Position numbers and translations under genes: made by a program
Assembly (NCBI GenBank): GCA_017456985.1
Contig: JAFTIH010000043.1
Span: forward strand, 1-43,570
Reading direction: 5' to 3'
DNA: 43,570 nt
From: Clostridia bacterium
GTDB lineage: Bacteria > Bacillota > Clostridia > Oscillospirales > CAG-272
Part shown: positions 8,218 to 17,567 of the stretch, one piece after another
Layout of the letters: every line of letters begins with the position of its first letter
How positions within the stretch are numbered: the stretch's first letter is position 1
Notes under the pieces: generated by a model
What the model saw: only the letters and a program-made list of their open reading frames with translations
The model's database searches: none
Told to the model about the DNA's origin: nothing

Positions 8218-10851
8218 TCAGTCCCCGAGCTTCTTCTTGTAGGCGTACAGAAGGTTTAGCGCCTCGATGGGCGTGAGCGTTGCGGGGTCTAGCTTGCGAA
8301 GCTCATCCGCGATCTCGTCGGCGGCAGAGCTTTCGATGGCGGAAAAGAGATCCGCTTCTCTTTGGGGAGCTTGCGCCTTTCCTTCGGCGCGGGCGGGCAT
8401 TGCGACCGCCTCGCCCGATTCGATGGCGGCGAGGATCTCCTCGGCGCGGCGCGTCACCTCACGGGGAACGCCTGCGAGCTTGGCGACCTCGATGCCGTAG
8501 CTGTCGTCGGTCGCACCGCGCACGATGCGGCGCAGAAAGACGATGCCGTCGCCCTTTTTCTTGGCGGCGATGTTATAATTGAGTAATCCCTCAAACTCGT
8601 CCTCCATCGCGGTCAGCTCGTGATAGTGGGTCGCAAAGAGGGTCTTGGCGCCGATCTTTTTGCTAAGGGTATATTCCACCACCGCGCGGGCGATGGACAT
8701 ACCGTCGTAGGTCGAGGTGCCGCGTCCGACCTCGTCGTAAATGACGAGCGAGCGGGCGGTCGCCGTCTTTAAGATGTGCGCGACCTCGGTCATCTCTAGC
8801 ATAAAGGTGGACTGACCCGAGGCGAGGTCGTCCGAGGCGCCCACACGGGTGAACACCTTATCGACGATACCCATTCTTGCCGAGCTTGCGGGGACGAAGG
8901 AGCCGATCTGCGCCATCACGGTGATGAGCGCGACCTGGCGCATATAAGTAGATTTACCCGCCATATTGGGACCCGTGATGAGCATCAGTCGGCGGTCGGA
9001 GAGATTTAAGTCGGTGTCGTTGGGGACGAAGAGTGCGTCCTTGGCGAAGCATTCGACGACGGGGTGGCGTCCTTCCTTGATGACGAGGTCGCCCGACAGG
9101 TCGATCTCGGGGCAGACGTAGCGGTTCTCCACCGCAACGGTGGCGAAGGAGAGAAGCACGTCAAGCTCGGCAAGGACCGCCGCCGTCCTTTGAATGCGGG
9201 GTGCCGCCGCGGCGACCTGCTCGCGCAGCTCGTTGAAGAGCGCAAACTCGAGCGCACAGAGCTTGTCCGAGGCACCCAGCACGGTTGCCTCCATATCCTT
9301 TAATTCTTCGGTGATGTAGCGCTCGCAATTGGTGAGCGTTTGCTTGCGGATGTAACGCGCGGGGACGTCCTTGGTCAGGGATTTTGTGACCTCAATATAG
9401 TAGCCGAAGACACGGTTATAGCCCACGCGCAGGGTCTTGATGCCACTCGCCTCGCGCTCACGCGCTTCGATCTCGTGCATCCAGGATTCGGCGTTGCCGT
9501 GGATCTTGCGCAGATAATCGACGTCCGCGTTGTAGCCGTCGCGGATCATACCGCCCTCACGCACGGTGAAGGGGGGCGCATCCACGAGCGCGCTTTCAAG
9601 CAGTCCCGAAAGATCGGTGAGGGTATCGAGCGAGCCGTACAGCTCCTTCATCTTGACGCTGCCCAGCGGCGCAATGAGGGATTTGATGACGGGGACGGCG
9701 GCAAGGCTGTCGCCGATGGCGCGCAGGTCCTTGGCGTTTGCCGAGCCATAGACCGCCTTTGCGGTCAGGCGTTCGAGGTCGAGCACCGTGCCGAGTGCGT
9801 TTTTTAACTCTTCGCGCAGAACGAAGTCGCCGTAAAGGTCGGTGACGGCGGACTGGCGGTGGGTGATCTCGGGAGCGGAGAGGAGCGGCTTGGTGATCCA
9901 AGCGCGAAGAAGTCTGCCGCCCATTGCGGTTTCGGTCTTATCTAACACCCAAAGGAGCGAGCCGCGCTTTTCCTTGGTGCGCATAGATTCGAGAAGCTCC
10001 AAATTGCGACGGGTGGAGAGGTCAAGCTCCATATACTGCCCATCGCTGTAAATTTTAAGGTCGCGCACGAAGGTGGGCGCGCACATTTGCGTTTCCTTGA
10101 CGTAGGCAAGCAGAGCGCCCACGGCGAGAAGCGAGGCGCGGTCGGTGATGAGCTCCGCCTTTTCTTCAAAGCACGCGCGCACGAGTGCGGCGGCAACGTC
10201 CTCGGCAAACAGGTCGGCGCGGGCGGCACTGATGAGCGCACCCACGGTTTCGTTGAGATAGGGCGCAAGCGAACCGAGCGCGGCGACCTTGACGTTGGTC
10301 AAAAGCTCGCGGGGCGCGTAGGCGCCAAGCTCGGCGCGAAGGCGGTCCTCCCCGCCGTCAAGATAAGTGAGAGAAAGCGTGCCCGTAGAGATATCCACGA
10401 AGGCAAGCCCCGTTCCCGCATCGCCCAGATACAGCGAGGCGAGGTAGTTGTTGCGTCGGTCGGATAGGCAGGCGTCGTCCGTCACGGTGCCGGGGGTGAC
10501 CACGCGCACCACCTCGCGGCGCACGATACCCTGCGCGGTCGCGGGGTCCTCGGTCTGCTCGCAAACGGCAACGCGGAAGCCGCGCTCCACGAGCTTGCCG
10601 ATATAGACGTCGGCTTTATGGAACGGCACGCCGCACATCGTGGCGCGCTTTCCGCCGCCGCAATCGCGTGCGGTGAGCGTCAATTCAAGCGTCTTGGATA
10701 CCACGACGGCGTCCTCGAAAAAGCACTCGAAGAAATCGCCGAGGCGGTACATCAAAATATAGTCTTCATAATCCTCTTTGACGTCAAGATACTGCTGCAT
10801 CATCGGGGTAACGGTGGTGAGCAGAGAGCGAGAGGATATCACTTCGGTCAT
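8218..10851 (-). CDS. mutS: DNA mismatch repair protein MutS
   Basis: An 877-aa mismatch sensor. The mismatch-reading Phe-x-Glu motif appears as GDFFECFFEDA near residue 40. The C-terminal ABC-type ATPase has Walker A TGPNMAGKST, Walker B VIYDEVGRGTSTYDG and the FATHYHEL switch. An upstream ATG at 10926 would add 25 residues, but the ATG at 10851 has GGAAGG about nine bases upstream and gives the usual MutS N-terminus (TPMMQQYLDVK), so I start there. It follows the ymcA/ylbF-like gene by 44 bp and precedes mutL. Confidence 0.96.
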   Translation of the reverse strand: MTEVISSRSLLTTVTPMMQQYLDVKEDYEDYILMYRLGDFFECFFEDAVVVSKTLELTLTARDCGGGKRATMCGVPFHKADVYIGKLVERGFRVAVCEQTEDPATAQGIVRREVVRVVTPGTVTDDACLSDRRNNYLASLYLGDAGTGLAFVDISTGTLSLTYLDGGEDRLRAELGAYAPRELLTNVKVAALGSLAPYLNETVGALISAARADLFAEDVAAALVRACFEEKAELITDRASLLAVGALLAYVKETQMCAPTFVRDLKIYSDGQYMELDLSTRRNLELLESMRTKEKRGSLLWVLDKTETAMGGRLLRAWITKPLLSAPEITHRQSAVTDLYGDFVLREELKNALGTVLDLERLTAKAVYGSANAKDLRAIGDSLAAVPVIKSLIAPLGSVKMKELYGSLDTLTDLSGLLESALVDAPPFTVREGGMIRDGYNADVDYLRKIHGNAESWMHEIEAREREASGIKTLRVGYNRVFGYYIEVTKSLTKDVPARYIRKQTLTNCERYITEELKDMEATVLGASDKLCALEFALFNELREQVAAAAPRIQRTAAVLAELDVLLSFATVAVENRYVCPEIDLSGDLVIKEGRHPVVECFAKDALFVPNDTDLNLSDRRLMLITGPNMAGKSTYMRQVALITVMAQIGSFVPASSARMGIVDKVFTRVGASDDLASGQSTFMLEMTEVAHILKTATARSLVIYDEVGRGTSTYDGMSIARAVVEYTLSKKIGAKTLFATHYHELTAMEDEFEGLLNYNIAAKKKGDGIVFLRRIVRGATDDSYGIEVAKLAGVPREVTRRAEEILAAIESGEAVAMPARAEGKAQAPQREADLFSAIESSAADEIADELRKLDPATLTPIEALNLLYAYKKKLGD

Positions 10852-10895
10852 AACGGTGTCCTTCCTTTTTTGACAAATGGAACGGTTTTCGTCGC

Positions 10896-11300
10896 TTATC
10901 CGCGCGAGGCACAGTCGGCAGAGCAAGAGGAGCAGTCGTGCGTGCAGGGGCGCTCGCCGAAGGCGTAGAAGTTGATCTCGGAGTTGACCGACTGCATCAA
11001 AAGATTGATCGCCTCCTGTGCGGCGCGCAGATTAAGATAGGCGTCCGAGGTGGTGATCTGCGTGTAAAGCGCGCCGATGCGCTCCTCGATCTTTTTCATT
11101 AAGTCAAGGTCCTGCATCGCGGTGTCCTTCATCTGCTCCTCGCCCAGCGCCATACGCTGTGCGCCGTATTCCTGAAGGGCGGCAGAGAGCACGGGGTCCG
11201 TTTCGTACGCCGTCTTTGCGGCGAGGTAATCCTTGACGGGCTCGGAGGCGGCGATCGCCTCGCCCAGATTTTTTGCACATTCCTTGATTTGTTCGTTCAT
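10896..11300 (-). CDS. YlbF/YmcA-family protein with cysteine-rich tail
   Basis: A 134-aa helical protein of the YlbF/YmcA family. In Bacillus subtilis these proteins join YaaT in a complex that affects RNase Y-dependent mRNA processing and development. The first 110 residues are alpha-helical and charged. The tail contains CTHDCSSCSADC, a Cys-x3-Cys-x2-Cys-x3-Cys cluster well placed to bind iron-sulfur or zinc. Its position between miaB and mutS is the place of ymcA in B. subtilis, so YmcA-like is the better guess. GAGG lies nine bases before the ATG. Confidence 0.8.
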   Translation of the reverse strand: MNEQIKECAKNLGEAIAASEPVKDYLAAKTAYETDPVLSAALQEYGAQRMALGEEQMKDTAMQDLDLMKKIEERIGALYTQITTSDAYLNLRAAQEAINLLMQSVNSEINFYAFGERPCTHDCSSCSADCASRG

Positions 11301-11311
11301 TTTTTATTCCT

Positions 11312-12691
11312 CTATTTTTTGATTTTTCCGTAGAGCGCGAATGCCTCCGCGCGTTCGATTTCAATAAAAACGAAGTTGCCGACGGCGTCGGGCGCGGCAT
11401 CGAAATGCACGAGCTTGCCCGCGTCCGTTCTGCCGCTATATACGGCGGCGTCCGATTTGGAGGGACCGTCCACCAGCACGCGAAGGGTCTTGCCTACGAG
11501 GGGCTTGTTTTTCTCGCGGCTGATCTCTGCCTGTTCGTCGAGCAGGCGCGTCATACGCGCGCTTTGCACGGCGGGGGGAACCTGCTCCGCCATTTCGGCG
11601 GCGGGGGTGCCGCGGCGAGGGGAGTAGATGAAGGCGTAAACGCTGTCAAAGCGGATGCGGTGAAGCGCCGCCAGCGTCGCCTCGTAATCCTCGTCCGTTT
11701 CCCCCGGGAAGCCCACGATGACGTCGCTCGTGATGGCAATATCGGGGTTTGCCTCGCGCAAGGCGGCGACGATACTCTCATAGCGCGCCATTCCGTAACG
11801 GCGATTCATCCGAGAGAGCACCGCGTCCGAGCCCGATTGGAGCGGCAAATGGAAGTGGGGCTCGATATGCTTTGCCTTGCGGAGGACCTCGACGAGCGCG
11901 TCCGAGGCGTCCTTCGGGTGGCTGGTCATAAAACGCAAAAGGTAGTCGCCCTCGATTTCGTCTAACGCTTTAAGCAGCGTGGGGAAATCCATATCCGAGC
12001 GGTAGGAGTTGACGTTCTGCCCAAGCAGGGTGATATCCTTAACACCCGACGCGACGAGCGCGCGAACTTCCTTGATGACGTCGGCAGAGGGGCGGGAGCG
12101 CTCCCTTCCCCGCACGTAGGGGACGATGCAATAGGTGCAGAAATTGTTGCACCCGTACATAATGCTCACGCTTGCGCGATGCGCACCCGTGCGCGCGACG
12201 GGCAATTCCTCCAAAACGGTGTCGGGCGCGTCGGGATAAAAGCGGCGGCGTCCGCCTGACTGTCTGGCGTCGATCGCCTCGGGAAGCAGTCCGATGGTGG
12301 CGGGAGTGAGCGTGAAATCCACGTAGGGGTAGCGACGGCGAAGCTCATCCGTGCGATGCTCCTCGGCGCTCATACAGCCGCAAACGCCCAGCAAAAGCGA
12401 GGGGTTTTCCTCCTTTTGCTTTTTGAAGGAGCCGATGATGGAGAGGGTGCGCTTTTCCGCGTGCTCACGGATGGCGCAGGTATTGAACAGGATGAGCGAG
12501 GCGTCCTTCGGGTCGGCGGCGTCGTGATAGCCCATCGCGTGCGCCATACCGAGCAGGCGCTCGCTGTCCGCTTCGTTTTGCTGACAGCCGAAGGTGAGAA
12601 TATAAACCGAGGGGGGCGTTCCGCGCTCGGCTAGCCGCAAATTGCGCTCGCGCACGCGCGCGACGGCGGCGTCAAAGGCTTCGTAATGCAA
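11312..12691 (-). CDS. miaB: tRNA-2-methylthio-N6-dimethylallyladenosine synthase
   Basis: A 459-aa methylthiotransferase that converts i6A37 to ms2i6A37. The UPF0004 domain supplies Cys36, Cys72 and Cys106 for one 4Fe-4S cluster. The radical-SAM motif C181-x3-C185-x2-C188 (GCNNFCTYC) holds the other. A TRAM domain (VGKTLRVLVDGPS) closes the protein. The start codon is TTG at 12691, with AGGA eight bases upstream. It follows fumC by 13 bp and precedes the YmcA/YlbF gene, matching the Firmicutes miaB-ymcA-mutS-mutL order. Confidence 0.96.
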   Translation of the reverse strand: MHYEAFDAAVARVRERNLRLAERGTPPSVYILTFGCQQNEADSERLLGMAHAMGYHDAADPKDASLILFNTCAIREHAEKRTLSIIGSFKKQKEENPSLLLGVCGCMSAEEHRTDELRRRYPYVDFTLTPATIGLLPEAIDARQSGGRRRFYPDAPDTVLEELPVARTGAHRASVSIMYGCNNFCTYCIVPYVRGRERSRPSADVIKEVRALVASGVKDITLLGQNVNSYRSDMDFPTLLKALDEIEGDYLLRFMTSHPKDASDALVEVLRKAKHIEPHFHLPLQSGSDAVLSRMNRRYGMARYESIVAALREANPDIAITSDVIVGFPGETDEDYEATLAALHRIRFDSVYAFIYSPRRGTPAAEMAEQVPPAVQSARMTRLLDEQAEISREKNKPLVGKTLRVLVDGPSKSDAAVYSGRTDAGKLVHFDAAPDAVGNFVFIEIERAEAFALYGKIKK

Positions 12692-12704
12692 GATAGCTTT
12701 CCTT

Positions 12705-14081
12705 TCAGATCATTTCTTCGGGGTGAAAGAGCGCGTCAAAGCGCTCGCCGTCAAGATACCCTAGGGCAAGCGTCGCCTCACGAAGGGAAACGTCCTTTTC
12801 GTGTGCATAGTGTGCGACGCGGGCGGCGTTTTCATAACCGATATGCGGAGAGAGCGCCGTGACGAGCATCAACGAGCGCTCGAGATTTTCTTTCATTTTG
12901 GCACGGTTGGGACGGATGCCCGCAACACAGCGCGTGCGGAAGGAGTCCATCACCTCGGAAAGAAGGCGGCAGGACTGCAAGAAGTTGTAGGCGATCACGG
13001 GCATAAAGACGTTGAGCTCAAAATGCCCCTGCGAGGCGGCAAAGCCCACCGTCGCGTCGTTACCCATCACCTGTGCGGCGACCATCGTGACCGCCTCGCA
13101 CTGGGTGGGATTGACCTTGCCGGGCATAATAGAGGAGCCCGGCTCGTTTTCGGGGATCAAGATCTCCCCGATGCCAAGGCGGGGACCCGAGGCAAGCAGG
13201 CGGACGTCGTTTGCGATCTTAAAGAGGTCGGCGGCAAGCGCTTTGAGCGCGCCGTGAGCAAAAACGAGAGCGTTTTTGCTGGTGAGCGCGGAAAATTTAT
13301 TGTCTGCCGTCACGAAGGGCAAGCCCGTTCTCTTGGCAATTTCCTCTGCCACGAGCACGTCAAAGCCCGCAGGGGCGTTGAGCCCCGTGCCGACGGCGGT
13401 GCCGCCGAGGGCAAGCGCGTAAAGAGGAGAGAGGGCGCTTTTGATCATCTCGCGGTCGGCTTCGAGGCTTGCGCGCCAGCCCGAGATCTCTTGCGAGAAG
13501 GCGATGGGCGTCGCGTCCTGCAAATGCGTTCTGCCACACTTGACGACCCCCTCGTTCTCCTTTTCCAGCGTCAAAAACGCACCGATCAGCGCGTCAAGCG
13601 CGGGCAGAAGCGCGCCCGTAACGGACAGGGCGGCGGCAATATGCATTGCCGTTGGGAAGGTGTCGTTAGAGGACTGACTCATATTGACGTCGTCGTTGGG
13701 GTGCAAAAGCGCCTCGCCAAGAAGGACGTTTGCGCGGGATGCGAGCACCTCGTTGACGTTCATATTGCTTTGCGTACCGCTTCCCGTCTGAAAAACGACG
13801 AGGGGAAAATGCCCGTCAAGCTTGCCCGCAAGAAGCTCGTCGGCGGCACAGAGGATCGCGTCCCGCTTTTTTTCGGTCATACGCGCGGGCAAAAGACGCG
13901 CGTTGACTGCCGCCGCTGCCGCTTTGAGCACGCCGAAGGCGCGGATGATCTCTGTCGGCATCTGCTCGTGCGCTCTGCCGATGGGAAAATTCTCAACACT
14001 GCGGGCGGTCTGCGCGCCGTAAAGGGCGTCCTCGGGAACGAGGACCTCCCCCATCGAATCGTGTTCCTTGCGGTAATTCAT
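12705..14081 (-). CDS. fumC: Class II fumarate hydratase
   Basis: A 458-aa class II fumarase that interconverts fumarate and malate as a homotetramer. It carries the superfamily signature GSSIMPGKVNPTQCEA, SSNDTFPTAMH, and GRTHLQDATP with the catalytic His region. No FeS cysteines of class I fumarases are present. AAAGGAG lies seven bases before the ATG. It is the first gene of the minus-strand train and is divergent from the 14165 oxidoreductase. I could not find a convincing minus-strand promoter in the 83-bp gap. An aspartase reading is less likely but shares the fold. Confidence 0.9.
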   Translation of the reverse strand: MNYRKEHDSMGEVLVPEDALYGAQTARSVENFPIGRAHEQMPTEIIRAFGVLKAAAAAVNARLLPARMTEKKRDAILCAADELLAGKLDGHFPLVVFQTGSGTQSNMNVNEVLASRANVLLGEALLHPNDDVNMSQSSNDTFPTAMHIAAALSVTGALLPALDALIGAFLTLEKENEGVVKCGRTHLQDATPIAFSQEISGWRASLEADREMIKSALSPLYALALGGTAVGTGLNAPAGFDVLVAEEIAKRTGLPFVTADNKFSALTSKNALVFAHGALKALAADLFKIANDVRLLASGPRLGIGEILIPENEPGSSIMPGKVNPTQCEAVTMVAAQVMGNDATVGFAASQGHFELNVFMPVIAYNFLQSCRLLSEVMDSFRTRCVAGIRPNRAKMKENLERSLMLVTALSPHIGYENAARVAHYAHEKDVSLREATLALGYLDGERFDALFHPEEMI

Positions 14082-14106
14082 ACGCCTACTCCTTTATGCG
14101 CGGGGG

Positions 14107-14135
14107 TTGCAATTTTCCGCGCGTTGTGCTATAAT
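14107..14135 (+). promoter_or_regulatory. Sigma-A promoter for the Gfo/Idh oxidoreductase
   Basis: TTGCAA (14107-14112), 17-bp spacer, TATAAT (14130-14135), with GGGAGG at 14154-14159 and ATG at 14165. Confidence 0.85.
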
Positions 14136-14164
14136 TTTCGTAACAAGCTTTTTGGGAGGTATTT

Positions 14165-15142
14165 ATGACCTTCGGTATTATCGGAACGAACTTTATTTCC
14201 GAGCGTTTTTTGGCGTCCCTTCCCTTTGCGGATTGCCGTGCGACGGCGGTGTACTCACGCACGGACGCGCGTGCGCGCGCGTTTGCGGCGCAAAACGGTA
14301 TTCCCCACGCGTTTTCCTCGCTTGACGAGTTTTTCGCGTCGGACGCCTTTGAGGCGGTTTATATTGCTTCCCCCAACGCCTGTCACGAGGAGCAATCGAT
14401 CGCGGCACTGCGCGCGGGCAAGCACGTTTTGTGCGAAAAGCCGCTCGCGCCCTCCCTTGCGGGGGCAAAGAGGATGATGGAGGCGGCGAAGGCGTGCGGT
14501 AAAACGCTGATGGAGGCGATGCGTCCGCACCACGACCACCTTTGGAAGCAAGTCGTCTCGCACCTTTCGTGCATCGGTCGTGTGCGCGGTGCGCACCTTG
14601 ATTACTGTCAGTATTCCTCGCGCTACGACGCCCATCTTGCGGGCGCCTACACCAACGCCTTTGACCCTGCCCTCTCGAATGCGGCGATGCTTGATATTGG
14701 CATTTATCCCATCTCGATGGCGGCGATGCTGTTCGGGGAGCCGAAACACGTTTGCGGGAGCAGTGTGCTGCTTCCCTCGGGATTTGAGGGGGCGGGTGAA
14801 GCGGTGCTCGGCTACGAAACGCATACCGTATCGATCTCCTATTCCAAGATCGCAGACTCGGCGGCGCCCTCCGTCATTCTCGGTGAAAAGGGAGCCATCC
14901 GCATTGATAAGGTAGGCGGTCCTGCGCGCGTCGAGCTCGTCCTGCGCGGCGGTGAAACGACCGTCTTCGAGCGCACGGATGCACCCGCGCCCGACAATAT
15001 GCACGAGGAGGTGCGCGCGTTTGCGCGCTTTGCTGCGGCGGGCGTTTTAACCCCGACCGAGCGCCCTACGCTCACGGCGATCGGCATTTGCGACAGCTTG
15101 CGCCGCGCGGCGGGGATCGTTTTCCCCTCGGACGCCGTATAA
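14165..15142 (+). CDS. Gfo/Idh/MocA-family NAD(P)-dependent oxidoreductase
   Basis: A 325-aa two-domain dehydrogenase. The N-terminal Rossmann domain begins GIIGTNFI, a degenerate GxGxxG. It continues through YIASPNACH to the family hallmark CEKPL, whose Lys contacts substrate and nicotinamide. The C-terminal half is the beta-sheet substrate domain with a possible active-site DIGIYP motif. Substrates of this family are usually sugars, inositols or related polyols, and the exact one is not readable here. It has its own promoter and a strong ribosome binding site. No transporter or regulator of sugar use is adjacent. Confidence 0.88.
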   Translation: MTFGIIGTNFISERFLASLPFADCRATAVYSRTDARARAFAAQNGIPHAFSSLDEFFASDAFEAVYIASPNACHEEQSIAALRAGKHVLCEKPLAPSLAGAKRMMEAAKACGKTLMEAMRPHHDHLWKQVVSHLSCIGRVRGAHLDYCQYSSRYDAHLAGAYTNAFDPALSNAAMLDIGIYPISMAAMLFGEPKHVCGSSVLLPSGFEGAGEAVLGYETHTVSISYSKIADSAAPSVILGEKGAIRIDKVGGPARVELVLRGGETTVFERTDAPAPDNMHEEVRAFARFAAAGVLTPTERPTLTAIGICDSLRRAAGIVFPSDAV

Positions 15143-15238
15143 AAAATAATTATATATAATACTATATCATAAAAGCGCGCGCTTTGCAAGGCTTATTTTG
15201 CAAAATACGCGATGTTTTTTGAAAAAAGGAGACACCCC

Positions 15239-16009
15239 GTGCTTCGTTTTCCCACCATCCGCGCCGCCTTGTATCTTGTGGTGATGCTTTGCGTTTTGCT
15301 TTTACCGCTTCCCGAGCTTTTGTTTTCGCTTTCGTTTCTTGCCGCCGTCCTTCTTCTTTGCGTGGCAGAGTGGCGACTGTTTGCCAAAGCGGACGGTGGG
15401 GCGCCCATTTGCCCTATCGGGGTGAAAAAGGACCGCAAGCGGCTATTCCTTTTGTTCGCCCCGTTTGAGCTTTTTTCTCTTCTTGCGGCAATTCTTACGG
15501 CGCTCTGCCTTGCGCTTTTCGGCATCTCGACTCCCGAATATCCGCAGTCCTTCGTGTTTTTCGTCTCGGCGGTGGTGCTGGCTCCGCTTGCGGAGGAGCT
15601 TCTTTGCCGCGGGCTTCTTTTTCGGGTGTTCTCCCCCTTTGGGGCGGGATGGAGCATTTTCTTAACGGCACTTCTTTTTTCCTTTTTGCACGGCTCGCTT
15701 TACCAAATTCCCTACGCCTTTTTGGCGGGGCTTTTCCTCGGGTATCTGCGCGAGGAGAGCGGCTCACTCCTCTATCCCGTTCTTTTCCACGCGGCAAGCA
15801 ACCTGCTTTCCTTTTTTAGCATCCCCACGCCGCTTCTTTTCGGCATCTGGATCCCGCTTTCCGTCGTGGCGGTCTATTTGCTCGTTGATCGCTACCCCAT
15901 CCCCTTTCCCCGCCGCAAGGGAAATCGCCTGCCACTTCTTTCTCTCGTTCCCATCTTTGCTTTTTGCGCGGTGATGCTTCTCTTTGCCGTGCTATCGGAG
16001 GTTTTATGA
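15239..16009 (+). CDS. CPBP-family intramembrane glutamic protease (CAAX/Abi type)
   Basis: A 256-aa polytopic membrane protein with about seven hydrophobic segments. The conserved motifs are EExxxR (AEELLCRGLLF), FxxxH (FSFLHG) and HxxxN (HAASNL), the three blocks that build the intramembrane glutamic protease active site. The upstream ATG at 15212 has no ribosome binding site. The GTG at 15239 has AAAAGGAG seven bases before it and starts right at the first membrane segment, so I use it. An AT-rich block with TATAAT (15155-15160) lies upstream. It overlaps tadA by four bases. Its substrate is unknown. Confidence 0.82.
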   Translation: MLRFPTIRAALYLVVMLCVLLLPLPELLFSLSFLAAVLLLCVAEWRLFAKADGGAPICPIGVKKDRKRLFLLFAPFELFSLLAAILTALCLALFGISTPEYPQSFVFFVSAVVLAPLAEELLCRGLLFRVFSPFGAGWSIFLTALLFSFLHGSLYQIPYAFLAGLFLGYLREESGSLLYPVLFHAASNLLSFFSIPTPLLFGIWIPLSVVAVYLLVDRYPIPFPRRKGNRLPLLSLVPIFAFCAVMLLFAVLSEVL

Positions 16010-16467
16010 CACAAAACGAAAAGGATATTTTCTTTATGCGCGAGGCGCTTGCCGAGGCATACCGCGCCGCAGAGCTTGACGAGGTCCCCGTCGGGGCGGT
16101 CGTCACCTTTGACGATATGGTCATCGCGCGCGCCTGCAACACGCGCGAAACGGAAAAGTGCGCCGTTTGCCACGCAGAGATCTCCGCGATCCGCGAGGCG
16201 TGCCGCGTGCGCGGCGGCTGGCGTCTTCCCGGGTCAACGCTGTACGTCACCCTTGAGCCCTGCCCGATGTGTATGGGCGCCGCCGTGAACGCGCGCTTTG
16301 AGCGCGTGGTGTTCGGCGCCACCGACCCCAAGGGCGGTGCGTGCGGCGGGCTTTTTGATCTGCTCGACTATCCGCTCAATCACCATCCCGAAACGGTGGG
16401 GGGCGTTTTAAAAGAGGAATGCAGTCAGATTTTGACAGCGTATTTCAAAAACAAGCGGGCAAAATAA
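16006..16467 (+). CDS. tadA: tRNA-specific adenosine deaminase
   Basis: A 153-aa cytidine-deaminase-fold zinc enzyme that makes inosine at wobble position 34 of tRNA-Arg(ACG). The zinc motif is HAE (CHAEIS) with PCxxC (EPCPMCMGA). The downstream GATDPKGGACGG segment is typical of TadA rather than of guanine or cytosine deaminases. The ATG at 16006 overlaps the previous stop as ATGA and has CGGAGG four bases upstream. A longer reading from 15964 has no support. Confidence 0.93.
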   Translation: MTQNEKDIFFMREALAEAYRAAELDEVPVGAVVTFDDMVIARACNTRETEKCAVCHAEISAIREACRVRGGWRLPGSTLYVTLEPCPMCMGAAVNARFERVVFGATDPKGGACGGLFDLLDYPLNHHPETVGGVLKEECSQILTAYFKNKRAK

Positions 16468-16471
16468 TTCT

Positions 16472-17560
16472 ATGCCTACTGTTTTTCACGCCATCACCGA
16501 CAAAAACGTCGGCGGTGCGGGCGCTTTTCTTTGCGCCCTTCTTTCCCATAGCGAAGAAAATAGAGGCTCTCCCGTGCTTTTGCCCGAGGGGAGCCTTCTT
16601 TCTTCCCGTCTTGGCGCGCTGGGGACGCCTTGCTATTTTGCTCCGCTCGGGGGCGGGATGCGGGACGTTTTCCCCTGTACGCGTCTTTTAAAGCGTCACC
16701 GTCCCGCGCTTGCCGTTTCGCACGCATCCTTTGCCTTTCGCGTGGCGGCGAAGCGGCTCGGGATCCCCACCGTTTCCGTTAAGCATTGCGATCTGCCCAT
16801 TCCGCGCGCCCACGTGCCGCTTTATAACGCCGTTACCGACCTGACGGTCGCGACCTCGCGCGCGGCGGCAAAGCATCTTCGGGAAGCGGGGATAAAGCGC
16901 GTTACGTGCATTGAAAACGGCTATACGCCCATCGGGGTGCCGAGTGACGAGGAAAGGCGGCTGGCGCGGCGGGCGCTCGGTCTTCCGCAAGAGGGCTTGC
17001 TCGTGGGGCTGTCGGGGCGGCTGGCGCCCGTTAAGGGACACGCGTGCGCCATCCGTGCGCTGGCGCGGCTGGGAGAAGACGCCGCCCCTTCCCTCGTATT
17101 TCTCGGGGAGGGCGAGGAGCGCGCGCGTCTTGCGGCGTTTGCCCGCGCGTGCGGCGTTGCGGGGCGCGTGTATTTTCTCGGCTTTCGCGAGGATGTAAAG
17201 AGCTTTTATCACGCCATCGACGCGCATCTTTCCTGCTCGCTCGGGAGTGAAACGTCCTCGCTGGCGCTTGCAGAGGGGATGAGCGCGGGGTGTCCCACCT
17301 TCGCGTCGGACACCGAAGGAAACCGCGCACGGCTGGGCGGGGGCGGGGTGCTTTTTCCCGTGGGAGCGGACGAGGCGCTCGCCTCGCTTCTCGGCACGCT
17401 CACGCCCAAGCGGTGCGCGCATCTTTCGCATCTAGCCCTCGCGCGCGCCGGGGAGCTTCCCACTTGGGGGGAGGTCGCGCGTGCATACGACGCGCTTTTT
17501 GCATTTTTTTCCCGCATTTTTCCCCGAAAAGGTTGCTTTTTCCCGTCGGATATGGTATAG
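16472..17560 (+). CDS. GT4-family glycosyltransferase
   Basis: A 362-aa GT-B glycosyltransferase. The C-terminal half has the GT4 nucleotide-sugar pattern: SGRLAPVKGH at the domain start, FLGEGEER, and ETSSLALAEGMSAGCP with the donor-binding glutamates. The N-terminal half has GGAGAF near the start. It likely transfers a sugar from a nucleotide donor onto a lipid or glycan at the inner membrane face. It starts four bases after tadA with no clear ribosome binding site, so translation probably depends on coupling. The O-antigen-ligase-like gene 1.3 kb downstream suggests a role in surface glycans, interrupted by rimM-trmD. Confidence 0.85.
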   Translation: MPTVFHAITDKNVGGAGAFLCALLSHSEENRGSPVLLPEGSLLSSRLGALGTPCYFAPLGGGMRDVFPCTRLLKRHRPALAVSHASFAFRVAAKRLGIPTVSVKHCDLPIPRAHVPLYNAVTDLTVATSRAAAKHLREAGIKRVTCIENGYTPIGVPSDEERRLARRALGLPQEGLLVGLSGRLAPVKGHACAIRALARLGEDAAPSLVFLGEGEERARLAAFARACGVAGRVYFLGFREDVKSFYHAIDAHLSCSLGSETSSLALAEGMSAGCPTFASDTEGNRARLGGGGVLFPVGADEALASLLGTLTPKRCAHLSHLALARAGELPTWGEVARAYDALFAFFSRIFPRKGCFFPSDMV

Positions 17561-17561
17561 T
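17533..17561 (+). promoter_or_regulatory. Extended -10 promoter giving a leaderless rimM transcript
   Basis: TTGCTT (17533-17538), 17-bp spacer, TATAGT (17556-17561) preceded by TGG as an extended -10. The rimM ATG starts at 17568, exactly where transcription would be expected to begin. Confidence 0.65.
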
Positions 17562-17567
17562 GATGGT

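Noticed and set aside
10852-10926. 25-residue N-terminal extension of MutS
   Set aside because: It has no ribosome site; the ATG at 10851 has one and matches the normal family N-terminus.
12801-14168. Plus-strand open frame (455 codons) opposite fumC
   Set aside because: It lies antisense to a clear fumarase and shows only low-complexity charged residues.
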